64,000 bases of DNA from Bemisia tabaci (lineage: Eukaryota > Arthropoda > Insecta > Hemiptera > Aleyrodidae). The stretch's first letter is position 1; every line of letters begins with the position of its first letter. Positions 48,763 through 63,777 of this stretch are shown here, one piece after another. The stretch spans positions 37,833,372 through 37,897,371 of the forward strand of contig NC_092797.1 in assembly GCF_918797505.1 (NCBI RefSeq), in the 5' to 3' direction. Made by a program: the position numbers and the translations under genes. Below the pieces are notes generated by a model that was not told the origin of the DNA, did not search any database, and saw nothing but the letters and a program-made list of their open reading frames with translations.

Positions 48763-48989
48763 CATAACACAATGACTATCCCGAGTAGCGACGAAAATGA
48801 AACAACTGTTGAATATGAGATATACGTCTTGGAGAAGCTGAGTCAAAAGAAACCCTTTTTTCTACTTTGTTTCGGTAAAATTTATGATACGAAATATTTA
48901 AGGATGAATAGGATTCGAAAATTCTTACGAGATCTGTGCTTTTTTAACGCTTAAACTGTTCAAGATAGTTGTGCTTATCCTTAGAAAAA

Positions 48990-49261
48990 TGAGGTAGTTT
49001 TTTTAACTCTTTTCTTCACTGGAAGAAAAACACATTTGGATCTAGAGTCCAGACTCTTGAAAACATTGACAAGAAAAAAGACGCTTGATTCAACCAGATT
49101 TAAGCTTAAATCAAAAGGAAATCCGCTCAAATTAAGAGGCTTGGTTCTTGATTTAAGCTTAAATCTGATTGAATCAAGAGTATTTTTTCTTGTCGATGTT
49201 TTTAAGAGTCTGGACTCTAGATCCAAAGTGTTTTTTTTCCAGTGCTTACTAAAATACCTCA
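48990..49261. mobile_element. Long hairpin MITE with CACTGGAAG...CCAGTG core
   Basis: From 49018 to 49244 the sequence is one long inverted repeat with arms of about 95 bp. The words CACATTTGGATCTAGAGTCC, AGACTCTTGAAAAC and GATTTAAGCTTAAATC recur inverted. Shorter outer inverted words (TGAGGTA / TACCTCA) extend it to 48990-49261. Open frames on both strands here mirror each other and are artefacts of the hairpin. Confidence 0.8.
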
Positions 49262-49370
49262 CGTAAATTTTTAGTTTTCTTCAGTGTATTTACTCAGGAA
49301 AATACAGCACATTTTTTAAGAGATTTTGAAAAGGGGTTTTCAACAGTATTTGCCACTAGGATACAGAGAC

Positions 49371-49506
49371 AATTTGTCGCTCCTCCGACGTAAGGGCGTA
49401 CCTCTATTTCCACGTGAGACCTGTGCTCCGCATTACTATATGCTCTCTGGGGCTCATGAAGAATCGGAGATACGTTAACGCCCTTACGTCAGAGGAGCGA
49501 CGAATT
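49371..49506. mobile_element. Small inverted-repeat element
   Basis: The left arm AATTTGTCGCTCCTCCGACG, then TAAGGGCGTA, pairs with the right arm TAACGCCCTTACGTC, then AGAGGAGCGACGAATT. The arms are about 32 bp around a 70-bp middle. Target duplication not evident. Confidence 0.65.
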
Positions 49507-49979
49507 ATATGGGAGCAATCGGTTTTTTTCTTTTTTGCCTGTACACTCCGGACTGAAAAAGGTATATGGGCTTAGTGAGTGTCCAGTCTTTTCTTACTAC
49601 CTCATTTCTCTCTCTTCTTATCTCTGTCTATTTGTTTTTTGTCTTTTTCACTTTTCAAAATAATCGATTTTGTAAAATATGGGAGACGTTCAAATTTAAA
49701 ATTCCGAGTAAAGTTGGGGAAATATGGAAGAGGGGACCGATAATGACCGACGAGTATGTTCAATTTTGTTATTAAGACATGACAAAGTTGCTGAAAAAAA
49801 GTTGTTGCACTCGGCAAAAAAACCATCACAGAATGATATGCTCCGCTCTGTTTTGAAGAAAAAAAGCGCAAAAAAGTCGCGAGTTTTTGAAAGATCTGCA
49901 ATTTCATTTTAGCTTGTGAACATGGATCAAAATGGCGACTCGATAGAAAGATTCACTGCGGCTCATCTATACCTTAAGG

Positions 49980-50540
49980 TAGGGATGTCGATACTTATCC
50001 GATACTTGCAAAGTATCGATACTTTCGATCGATACTTAACGATACTCGGCATCGATACTCCACGATATCGATACCATGCAGTATCGATGCCAAGACCCCA
50101 GTATCGACGGTATCGATACTTAATCTGATTTGGCCATGAAGAAGGCCTCTTTTTCTTTTTTAAAAAATTCTCTCCCCACTATTTCACCTTCATGATGCAC
50201 TGTGACAAACGACGGAGTAATCAAGTTTCTCAAAATGATTATACTTCAATAAAAATGTTAAAAGCTCAGTTCGATAAGTGTAGTTAAAGGCTCAAAATAG
50301 TTGACTAAGGACGCGAACAGGGCTTTTTCGAGAGAGGCGTAAATCTGGCGGAATTTAACGGCCGACAGACATACTTACGCACACTCAGAATCACGGCATA
50401 ATTCAGAAATAGTATCGATGGTATCGATACCTCATAAGTATCGATACTTCAGCTCGATGCTCGATACCGGTATCGATGCTTAGAGGCGATACCAGTATCG
50501 ATACCGAGTATCGATACTTCCCTGAGTATCGACATCCCTA
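49980..50540. mobile_element. hAT-type element with TAGGGATGTCGATACT ends and many TATCGAT motifs
   Basis: The 561-bp element has ends TAGGGATGTCGATACT and AGTATCGACATCCCTA and a perfect 8-bp duplication CCTTAAGG (49972-49979, 50541-50548). Both subterminal regions contain clusters of GTATCGATAC-type words (about ten TATCGAT in all). The middle is AT-rich and non-coding. Confidence 0.9.
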
Positions 50541-50662
50541 CCTTAAGGTTGGCAAACTTGTAAGTTACATTGGATCTGGTGAAAGTTGAAAAGGTGCGCT
50601 CGGTCATTTCCGGTGCGACATTTTAAAAGAACCGCGCTTAACGGTTCGATGTATCGTTTGGT

Positions 50663-50994
50663 CATAGAGTACATAGAGCCGTAATATGATTGGGAGAGCT
50701 GGCGCCATGTTCTGCTCGACGAGTTCCGAGCCCGGTGTGCGCCGAGTTCGGGTCACTTTTTCGATACATTTTCGATCCAAAATGGCGGTGTGGAATACAT
50801 GGTGATTCCTATCTCCTTTGTTGTTGTTGTTGTTGTTGTCATCGAATGGCCGGGTACCCGTGTATCGCAAACAATCGATTATGTATCGAAAAAGTGACCC
50901 GGCGTCACACAGGAGTCTCGGAATTCGGGACATGGAAAATGCTTAAAAGTGGCGCCAGCTCTCCCAATTACATTACGACTCTATGTACTCTATG
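50663..50994. mobile_element. Element with CATAGAGTACATAGAG ends and 8-bp duplication
   Basis: The 332-bp element has ends CATAGAGTACATAGAGCCGT and ACGACTCTATGTACTCTATG. The inverted ends extend about 45 bp to GGGAGAGCTGGCGCCA. The 8-bp duplication CGTTTGGT is perfect (50655-50662, 50995-51002). Inner inverted words (GGGTCACTTTTTCGATACAT and its complement) and a (TTG)n run are present. The 8-bp duplication suggests hAT, although the end sequence is less typical. Confidence 0.8.
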
Positions 50995-51002
50995 CGTTTG
51001 GT

Positions 51003-51480
51003 TCAAAACAATAGCACATAACCTCAAACCAAACTGTAAGGATTTAAGTTGGAAAAGCTGAAAATGAGAAAATTCCTAACAATTTCACTTAAAATTGGCA
51101 TTTGGTACGCAAAAGAATAAAAAATCTGTTACAAAAGACCCGTTCTCTCAGATTTCTGAATTTACTTTTGAGGCTATGTTTAGAGTCCCTTTATGTTTAT
51201 GTTTTGAACCAATCGATATCGATACAATCTCAGCCGTTTGATGTATCGAATACGATCTATGCGCATGCTAACTGTTGAGACCCGAGTCTCATCAACTCCT
51301 CTCATTGGTCGATTTCAAATTCTGATCGGAGTCGTTTATTTGTTTTTGAAATTTTGATTCAATCGTTGATAACAAAGCTTTTTCCTTTCAGTTTGTACAA
51401 ACTTTCGTTCTATTATTTCGCCGTTATCAGTTTTATCTCACTTTTAAACTGATTGAAGGCACAGCCTGTTCTTGGAACCG
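51003..51480 (+). promoter_or_regulatory. Probable promoter and 5' UTR exon of the GTSE1-like gene
   Basis: A strong donor (ACCG|GTAAGT) at 51480/51481 lies upstream of the acceptor at 52092/52093 that opens the first coding exon. A 5' exon ending at 51480 fits. The transcription start is probably between about 51250 and 51430, but this is not determined by the sequence. Confidence 0.4.
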
Positions 51481-52114
51481 GTAAGTATTTGTTTCTTATC
51501 ATAGCCTACACCCAAGATTAGATCAACAAGTAGTCAAAAATCTATGAGTCCACCATCCTTCACATTCAATTCTCAGTGTAGCACCCAATCTTTTTTAAAT
51601 ATCCGACCGTTTTACTTTTATCGTTCTCTTTAAAAGGCCTGTTGGTTCATGCAACACGTCATACGTCATAAAGTATAATTAAAAGTGTTGGTGATGGTGA
51701 TGTACTAACAGAAACTTAGAACTCAACATGTGTGCTTCTTGCACGGTGTTACCCTGAAATAAGATCTATTGCATCTGCGCTAATGTCACTTACTGGAAAA
51801 TCATTCGCATACGAGGTTTGTGGTTTTTGTTTCATTGTGCACTGCGACGATTTAGCTCACTTTCGAACAGTTCTGCAGCTTGTTTCCGCACCCACAAGCC
51901 TCCGTATACTTTGCATAAGTGGCGTGTGCTTGTTTTCGACATGTGCGCAGGCAATTGTAAATGCTGGATTAAATCAACCTGTGCCTAGTGAGGGTTTACA
52001 AGTGCAGGAAGCTTACTGTTTGTCCTATTGGTCCTATACCAAAATTTTGGTAATCTGTGTTTTTACCTCTTTATTGTGCCCGTCTTTTTCAGATTAACAA
52101 CACCAAAAATTGAT

Positions 52115-55100
52115 ATGGCAACAGCTAGTCAAATGGATAGTGATGAGGAGGATGTATTCTGGGGGCCAGTGACTATGAAAGAAATTAAACTTACTTTCAA
52201 GAAAGAGCTAGAAGAATTGAATCGCCGACGGTCTGCAGAAGTGAAAAGTAACTAGACATTTCAAATCATTCTAGATTTGGTTGTAAATGTGTAGTTTTGT
52301 TTTTCAACTCTTACCTTTGTCTCAAAATAAATTACATCACAAGTTAAAAAGCACAGTATAATGTTTATCATTGTCGATGACTGAAAGAAAATATTATTGA
52401 ATTCAACATAAAAGTCACATATCACTCCGAAACCAATCACAATGCATGCTCCTGGGTTTGAATCTCTTTAATTAGACAATCTCGATAATACAAAAAAGAA
52501 ATAATCTCATCGGAAAATCTCTTTATTCTAAAAGTCTAAAATATTTGATTGTGACAACATCAATGAGATGTGCAAGAGTGACTTAAAAATTTGTATAACT
52601 GCCTTTACAAGGTATTCTTATGGGTAAACTGCAATATTGCAATCATACAATATCCATTTAGTACCTAACTTCAAAAACTATGCCTGTTCGTTTTAGCTTC
52701 ATATTATGTTTTTTACCTTTCAAAGGATTATTATTAAATGCTCTTTCTTATTATTTAAATTTGAAACTTTGTTTTCTGAGTTACATTATGTCCACAGTTC
52801 ATTTCTGAAATGCATATCGATGGTGAAAGTCGGCAATCACATAACTCGGTTTGCGACGTCGCAGACTTCCTGTCATACTTTATTTTTTAAACGGAAATCT
52901 ACTCAACGGTAATTCTTTAAAACTTCCGTGAGTTTTCTTCTATGTGCGAGGAAAATTCTGCAAAAACTTCAAGGAATAATGTCCATTTGTTCTCCTTTAA
53001 AAAAATAACATAGTTGCGGAGATTTTCAGACACCGCAAACAAGTTATGTGATTGCCGACTTGCACCGTCGATATGTAGTTATCTGTAACTAATATCGCAA
53101 GGAAGGAGGCCCAAGGTTGATGACTTGAGCGAATTTAGTTTTGCTATAACTAATGCTACTAATTTTAGTAGTCTAGCTGCTTATTTTGTAAAATGACAGT
53201 TAAAACTCTGCTTGACCATGTTACATTGATTGCGACGTTTAAGGTGCCGCATTGCTCCTCCTTAAGCACTTCGTATTGATTTCTAATTGTGCCATGATGT
53301 AACATTTTGAAGGGGGCATTCATTCCTTGCTTCTTAGTAATCGTGTTCTTTCTGAATTTCAGAGACCGATGCAGACATAAATAATGGAACATCGTATTCT
53401 TTACCAAAAAGGCTTGAAGATGATCGTGTCTCTCCAGTGTCGCATGAATCAACTTTTTTGACTACACAAAGGAACCACCCTCAATCCAATGGTCACACCA
53501 TCACCAATCACGGTGATCCGCAGCCAGAGGAAGAGACCTGTTTTGCCTCTACACCACAAAAATTAGTCAATATTTCAGGTAATGGTACCTCTCAGCATAA
53601 TAAAGAGAGCACCTTCAACTCCTCCAGTACGACACCGATCTCGTCTCCCATAAAAGAAAACTGCTCCTCAACTTACACGACTCCATCGTTGGCGTCTCAG
53701 TCTCGTAATGATTTTGATTCTTCTTTTGCGTCAGTGGCATCCTCTTTTATTGATGAGTCAGACTCCCCTGCTCTAGAGGTTGCGTCAGAAAGTTTTGAAA
53801 AAGTCGATCCAAAACGTTATGACGCCAGGAGTATTAATATTCCTGATGTAATTGGAAGTCACATACAATCCTCTGTCTCTCCATTGTTGAGTATCACTGA
53901 AAAGTTGAACCTTCAACCATCCGAGAAAAATTCACCTGAGAACATTCTTCAAGATATTGATTCTATCTCAAAAAACTCACTGGTCCCAGTGAAAGGTGTG
54001 CTTCCAACTCCTATCATAGAATCAAAAATTGATAAAATGTCTACTTCCTCTGCATCTTTGACAACTGGCAACAAGGTCTCTCAAATGAATGGTGTTCAGA
54101 ATATAACTTCAGATTGCAACTTGTCAGATAGCTCTGATAAAGCGAATCGCCTCAGTCCTAAGAAAGAGCTAATTTTAGGCGGGGGAACTGCTCCACAGAA
54201 ATTTAAGTCCGAAGATAGTCAATGTGTTCCTTGCTCTGCAGAAGAAAAACTTTTGAATGAGAATGGTCTATCCAAAGTTGCCAAAAGTCGCGATTTGAAA
54301 ATGAGCTCTGGATCAGATTCGCCTGCTTCTCTAAAATTTCAAGCAACTGATTCTCCTTTGAAACCATTTAATATTTCACAATTTACTGAGGCAGATTTAT
54401 CAGATGTATCTCCACCAAATTTCTCTGTTTTTGATGATTCTGTCATGTCTGTCAATCAGACCCAGCTTCCAACTTTATCTAAATTGAAAAGAACTTCTGA
54501 AGTACCTAGCAGGAAGTTAGCAGGAAGCAATTTACCTAGATTTGGACTAAAACTGCCTCAGAAGAAGAGTATTGTCAATATATCAGTGCCAGAAGCATCT
54601 GTAGAACAGCAAAATACAAATAACTTTTCCAACCATATAACTTCCCCGAAAGCTTCTACGAGTCCCAAGGTATTAAGAAACCTTGGAACTCAGATTCCAT
54701 CTATTGTTGATACTAAGACTGGGCTCAACCAGTGCTTACCATGTGGCGAAAAGACACCACAAAAAAGCATCTCAACTTCAGGAAAGAAAGAAAAGTTTTT
54801 TAAAACACCTCCATCAATCAAGTATTCAAACTCCAAACTCAAACAAGCATTCGGAAAAACTAGTCCTTTCAACCCGAAATTCGATCGCTTGTCTCCCTCT
54901 AGTGTGCACATGTCGACACCATCTTTCTCTGAGTCTATCGTGGAAGAAAATGGAACCTGTGAAAAAGTGGTTTCAGAACCAAAGAAAAAATTTTTCTCAG
55001 GACCTCACTCCCTTAACTTATCCTCTGGACCAGTGAGAGTCAAAACACCAAAGATCATCTCACCAAAGTCAAGCAGCAACAGCAATACTTTCAAGCCTCA

Positions 55101-55740
55101 CAGATTTGCTAAAAATGACACGCTTTCCTCTGAGCGCAACAATTCTACTGTGCACTCAAAGATACCAGCAGCATCTATTCCCAGGTTTTTCCCTAGAAAT
55201 GTGAACATTACGCCATCCTATCGAGAAAATTTACCCAATTGCTCTCTCAAATCTGAGGATTTGGAGATCTCCGTTGCTGCTTACAGTAGTGACTCATCTT
55301 TGCCTCTTTCTGAAGCCTCTTTTAGTAGCAGCAACACTGTAAAAACTTTTGGTCTTTCTAAAAGTAACACACTCTCTTCAGAGCGGAACAACACTTCAGT
55401 GCGCTCAAAAATACCGTCAGCCTCTATTCCTAAATTTTTCCCCAAAGTCGTAACCAACACACATCCCAATCAAGAAAATTTGCCTAACAGCACTCGTAAA
55501 TCAGAAGATTTGGAAAAGTCTGTTGCCTTTTACAGCAGTGATTCGTCTCTCCCACTCTCTGATGCTTCTTTTAATAGCTCTGCCAATTCAAACAAATCTC
55601 GTATTGGTGGGATACCAAAACCCAAGTTTTTTGCGGACCTTCCAAAAAAACAACCAACAACTCGATTACCACGCTTGAATGACTCGTCAAGAATCCCTAA
55701 AGTTAGTGCTACTAATTATTTCCAAAAAAATAGCAAGTAA
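52115..55740 (+). CDS. GTSE1-like microtubule-associated protein with SxIP motifs
   Basis: The coding exons are 52115-52247 (ATG; the exon itself begins at 52093) and 53363-55740 (TAA). The GT-AG join is in phase (1/2) and the total is 836 residues. The N-terminal DSDEEDVFWGPVTMKEIK matches the acidic DEVFFGPVxxKE box that opens GTSE1 proteins. The rest is Ser/Asn/Pro/Lys-rich and apparently disordered. Near the C-terminus are SKIP (twice, each followed by xASIPxFFP) and SRIP, which fit the S-x-I-P motif that binds EB-family microtubule plus-end proteins. An 83-residue unit is tandemly duplicated (about 55084-55580 in DNA). Function in spindle/microtubule control is inferred from the family and the motifs. 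Overall similarity is low, so another SxIP protein remains possible. Confidence 0.72.
52813..53075. mobile_element. MITE in the GTSE1-like intron, TGCAGACTTCCTGTCAT family
   Basis: The left end CATATCGATGGTGAAAGTCG, then GCAATCACATAAC, is inverted at the right end (GTTATGTGATTGCCGAC, then ACCGTCGATATG). Inside the left arm is CGCAGACTTCCTGTCATACT, shared with the copies near 30270 and (inverted) 40130. Lies between the two coding exons. Confidence 0.75.
55084..55580 (+). repeat. In-frame tandem duplication of 249 bp (83 aa) in the GTSE1-like exon
   Basis: Two successive units share TLSSERNN, SKIPxASIPxFFP, ENLPN, KSEDLE, SVA.YSSDSSLPLS and ASF in the same order. The start of TLSSERNN is at 55120 in the first unit and 55369 in the second, giving the period. 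Codons differ at many silent sites, so the duplication is old, yet the motif is conserved. Confidence 0.9.
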
Positions 55741-57662
55741 AGGAACTTCTAAGCCCTCTAAGTTGAACCTCTTTTTTCTTTGATCACTGGAATATTTTTA
55801 AATTCATTCAGTGTAGCTGAGAGTCGCAGCGATTTTATGTACCCACTACCATAATTTTAATTATCTCATTCCCTATTTTTCTGAGCATGTAAGCACATTC
55901 AACCTCATGTAATATAGATTTTAAGTAATCAGCAAGATTTTGTTGACCGTTTGGTCATCAATTATGATTTTACACCAGAACAAAGAGTTTTTAAGTATCT
56001 TCACTTATTTTTATGAAAACTCATCTGTCTCTTTTATAGCAAGTAAAGGAACTTCCAAGGCCTCTCTCTGTCTCTTCTTCCTATCATATCTTGCATTACA
56101 GTAGGATAGGGGTGCATTAAATTTTTCAGAAATTTTAAATAAAGAATGGATGCAAGGAGACAATTTTTCATGCAGAATTCATCACAAAAAGCCAATTAGA
56201 GGGAAGGGGGGTTAAAGTGTAAATTTCGTAATGTTTCAGTGTGTAGACTTGAGTTACGTTGTGGGAAGTCAAAAAACCTGGTCTTCCGTGTTGCGTATTT
56301 GATGAAAGGCCCTTGAAAGAAAAGTTGAGTACTGCTCAAAACAATGTTGTGGTTGATGTGCTGATCAAATTTTTGAAATCTCTGTATTACCACTGTTTTC
56401 TTGCATGGAAAATAGCTGGGCGATGATGAATGTTTGTGTTCAGCTTAGAAATACCAAACGGAGAAAATTTTGACAAAAAAAATAGTTAGATTTTATGTTC
56501 TGAAACAATTAAGGCTGTGGTTCCTGTTGCATCTTTTTTTAACTGTTTCAACTTCAGTGATTCACTGAGTTTTTAAGTCCTCTTCCAAAGTCTTTCAAGT
56601 CATTGACCTTTGGAATAAATTTTTAAGCTCTTCAACTCAGAAACTTGTGAAGATAATTAGGTTCTACATAGGTGTTCAATATTACTACTTGAGCAATGAA
56701 AATGTAATGGTATTCTGTCATTCATCATAGATACCTAATTGAATGCAAGAATGAAGTGCGTGAGACAGAAGTCCAAATGCTCAGTCCATGTTTCTCTTCA
56801 AGGCTGTTTTTCAGTTTAGAAGTATTTGGACTCACAATTAACTAGGGTACCTTTTTTTGATTTAGTAACTCAGGTTGCATTTTTGTAATTGTGCCTTTAA
56901 AAATGTAAAAATCTCTAAATAGGGCGTGTTGAGTCCTGTCTGTGACCCAAAAATTACACTTAAGTCGTAATGGACAAACAATGGTGGTCCGGACGATTTC
57001 TATTTTAACCCCCATTTTAGAGAAGTGTGATGCGCAAATATTAAGGGCTTCACTGAGCTATTTGAATGTACCTGATGCCATGTCCAAAGTGAATGAAGTG
57101 GAACCACCTATGTATATCCTCCTTGCAATTAATTAACCCCCATGTTTCGAGTTCATTCGAACAATTCATTTCTTACTTCAAATGATACCTAAATGACAGT
57201 CAAGGGGGCAATTCTTTCCATCTCTTTTTCTGACCTGTATGTAATATGGTACCAGTAGTGCCCCATCTCATGTATCATGATATATTAGCACCATTTTTGT
57301 TTAACTTAACCAGCAGCCTTACTTCTGTTCAGTGTTTTAATCATGAAAAAGTGTTATGAAAGATCAATCATCTTACAAAATTTTTTTTATTAACTTAGTT
57401 GTTTTCTTTATTAGTGCTGTGAGACATCATGATTTCTAAAAATTGTCATGTTCACTTTTAAGTAGTTTTGTTTGAGAAATTTCTTGGCTATCAATCTTTC
57501 GCTTACACATTGGCAACTTATAATTTTAAGGAACTTAGTGATGTACCATGTGCCTCCTACTTGAATGGAGTATTTTAGATGTTTTTAATTTTTTACTTTT
57601 TGTAATTTTTTCTTCTTTTTTGAAAAAACCACTGTTTCTAGAAATTTTTACCTGTGAATAAA
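55741..57662 (+). terminator. GTSE1-like 3' UTR with alternative poly(A) signals
   Basis: AATAAA words are at 56138-56143 and 57657-57662, giving possible 3' UTRs of about 0.4 or 1.9 kb. The 19-bp word TAGCAAGTAAAGGAACTTC, which includes the stop codon at 55731, recurs at 56037, and the following bases are also similar. Short frames here have no recognisable domain. Confidence 0.5.
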
Positions 57663-57911
57663 AAATTGATCTCAATATGTTGTATTTGCTTCTTCTCATA
57701 AGTAGAGAAGGCATATCAAACGATAAACTCCCAAAGCACGTTTCTCAGTTTTAAAAGGTTGCAGACTTCCTGTATTACTCAATTCTTTAAATGCAGAACT
57801 AGTCATTGTCAACTCTCAAAACCAGCAGTGATTTTTCTACTGTACAAAAACTATTTTGTGGATAGTGTTGGTAGCTAGAAACAAGTCTGAAAATATTAAT
57901 GCTCAAATGAT

Positions 57912-59394
57912 TTTATTCCTTGTGAAACAGCATTAAATTTAAGAGAAGGATTAACATTATATAAGAAACAAAACTGTTTAAAAATACAAAAGACAAATTT
58001 GAAAAAAAAAATCAATAAGTGATTAAACAATAAAGAGGAATAATACGAAATGCTCACGTAAATAAATGAACTGAGAGTAATCTTTTCATGGAATTCAGAC
58101 AGGTACGAAGACAGCGAAAGAATAACTTAAGCAAAGTACAAAATTTCTGAGGTCTTCGAATGCAACAAAAAGGAAACAGGGTTTGGTGAGCAGGAAAGAT
58201 GGGTTTAGAATACCCCAAAAATAAGAATTTAAATAGGTACTTGACTTCTCAAAAACAAATAATAAGTCCCTTCATGTTTTTCTTTTAACTTCAAAACTTA
58301 AAAGAAAAAAAAATGTTAAGCTGAGACTCGATATGCAGGAATTTGTAACAAAGACGGTTCCTTCTTCTAAAATCAAATTAAAATTCATGGAGCTTTAGAC
58401 TAAAAGGGTAAAAAAAGATGCACATCATCCTACTGTTTTGACATTTTTTTTTCTTATACAAATTTGCTATTTTTTTTTCTTTTTTAATTTTTATTTTTGG
58501 AATCCCCAAAATCTCCCTGGGTTCAGGAGATGTTTTTTGTTTTACTTTTTTTAAAAAAAAGTTTCACGTTGTTAGTTTACTGGTTTTTTCCCATTTCATT
58601 TTAATGGTCTGAGCAGATCTTATAGATTAGAAATTTTAGACACTATCAACTGATACAAAAATAGGACAGCGTATAACGGAGTGTGACAGAAAAAACGGAA
58701 TTAGTCGTAGACTTTGGAAAAGGCAAAAAGGAAGAAAATGAATATTTCAATAAAAATACTATGGGAAAAATCTAATGGAGGAATAATCGTGACACCAAAG
58801 CTATGATGTAAGAAGAAACTGAAAATAGAGGGGAAAACCCAGAGTAAACTTCGTAAGAGGGGGAAAAATAAAGTTTCTTTTTTTTCTTCATCTTTTGTCC
58901 ATTTTTCCTTTTTTTTTCATTTTAAATTTTTCTGTTTTTTTCTTACTTTATAATTTTTTAAATTTTTTTTTAAAACTTTTTCATCAGTTTTTTTTTTGTG
59001 TTTAATTGTATTCATTATGCCTAAGTACAAAAAAAGAAAAAAAAAATCTCTGCTAAGTAATTCAAGATACAGCAATGGAAAGGACATTTGCTCGAAGTTA
59101 ATCTATAATTAAAATATAATTATAATAAAACTTCATCCTTCCACAACTGCATTTGAAGAATATACTGACAGCTCCTTCGTTGGATGTTAGGGAGGAATAT
59201 TCAAGCATAAATCCTATCAAAGACAATCATTAATCTTTCTTCAATATTTTTTTTTTCTCTTTTTTTGGATTTTGTTTTTGTTTTACTATTTTTTTCCTTA
59301 CTTTTTCATTATATTTTTTTTTCTTCAAACTCAAGCTAGCAGTAAACTGATGAGAAAGAGTTGCTCAGGAGCTCGTTTGACGTTAAAATCCACC
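57912..59394 (-). terminator. Poly(A)-binding protein 3' UTR with poly(A) signal
   Basis: On the minus strand AATAAA is present at 57917-57912, about 1.5 kb beyond the stop codon. The UTR contains long pyrimidine/purine-skewed and T-rich tracts (58440-59040). It faces the 3' end of the plus-strand GTSE1-like gene, with about 250 bp between the two likely poly(A) signals. Confidence 0.45.

Positions 59395-63777
<4,383 letters not shown>

Noticed and set aside
48981..49266. Two mirror-image open frames (93 and 76 codons)
   Set aside because: Both arise from the arms of one long hairpin element and read nearly the same peptide from opposite strands.
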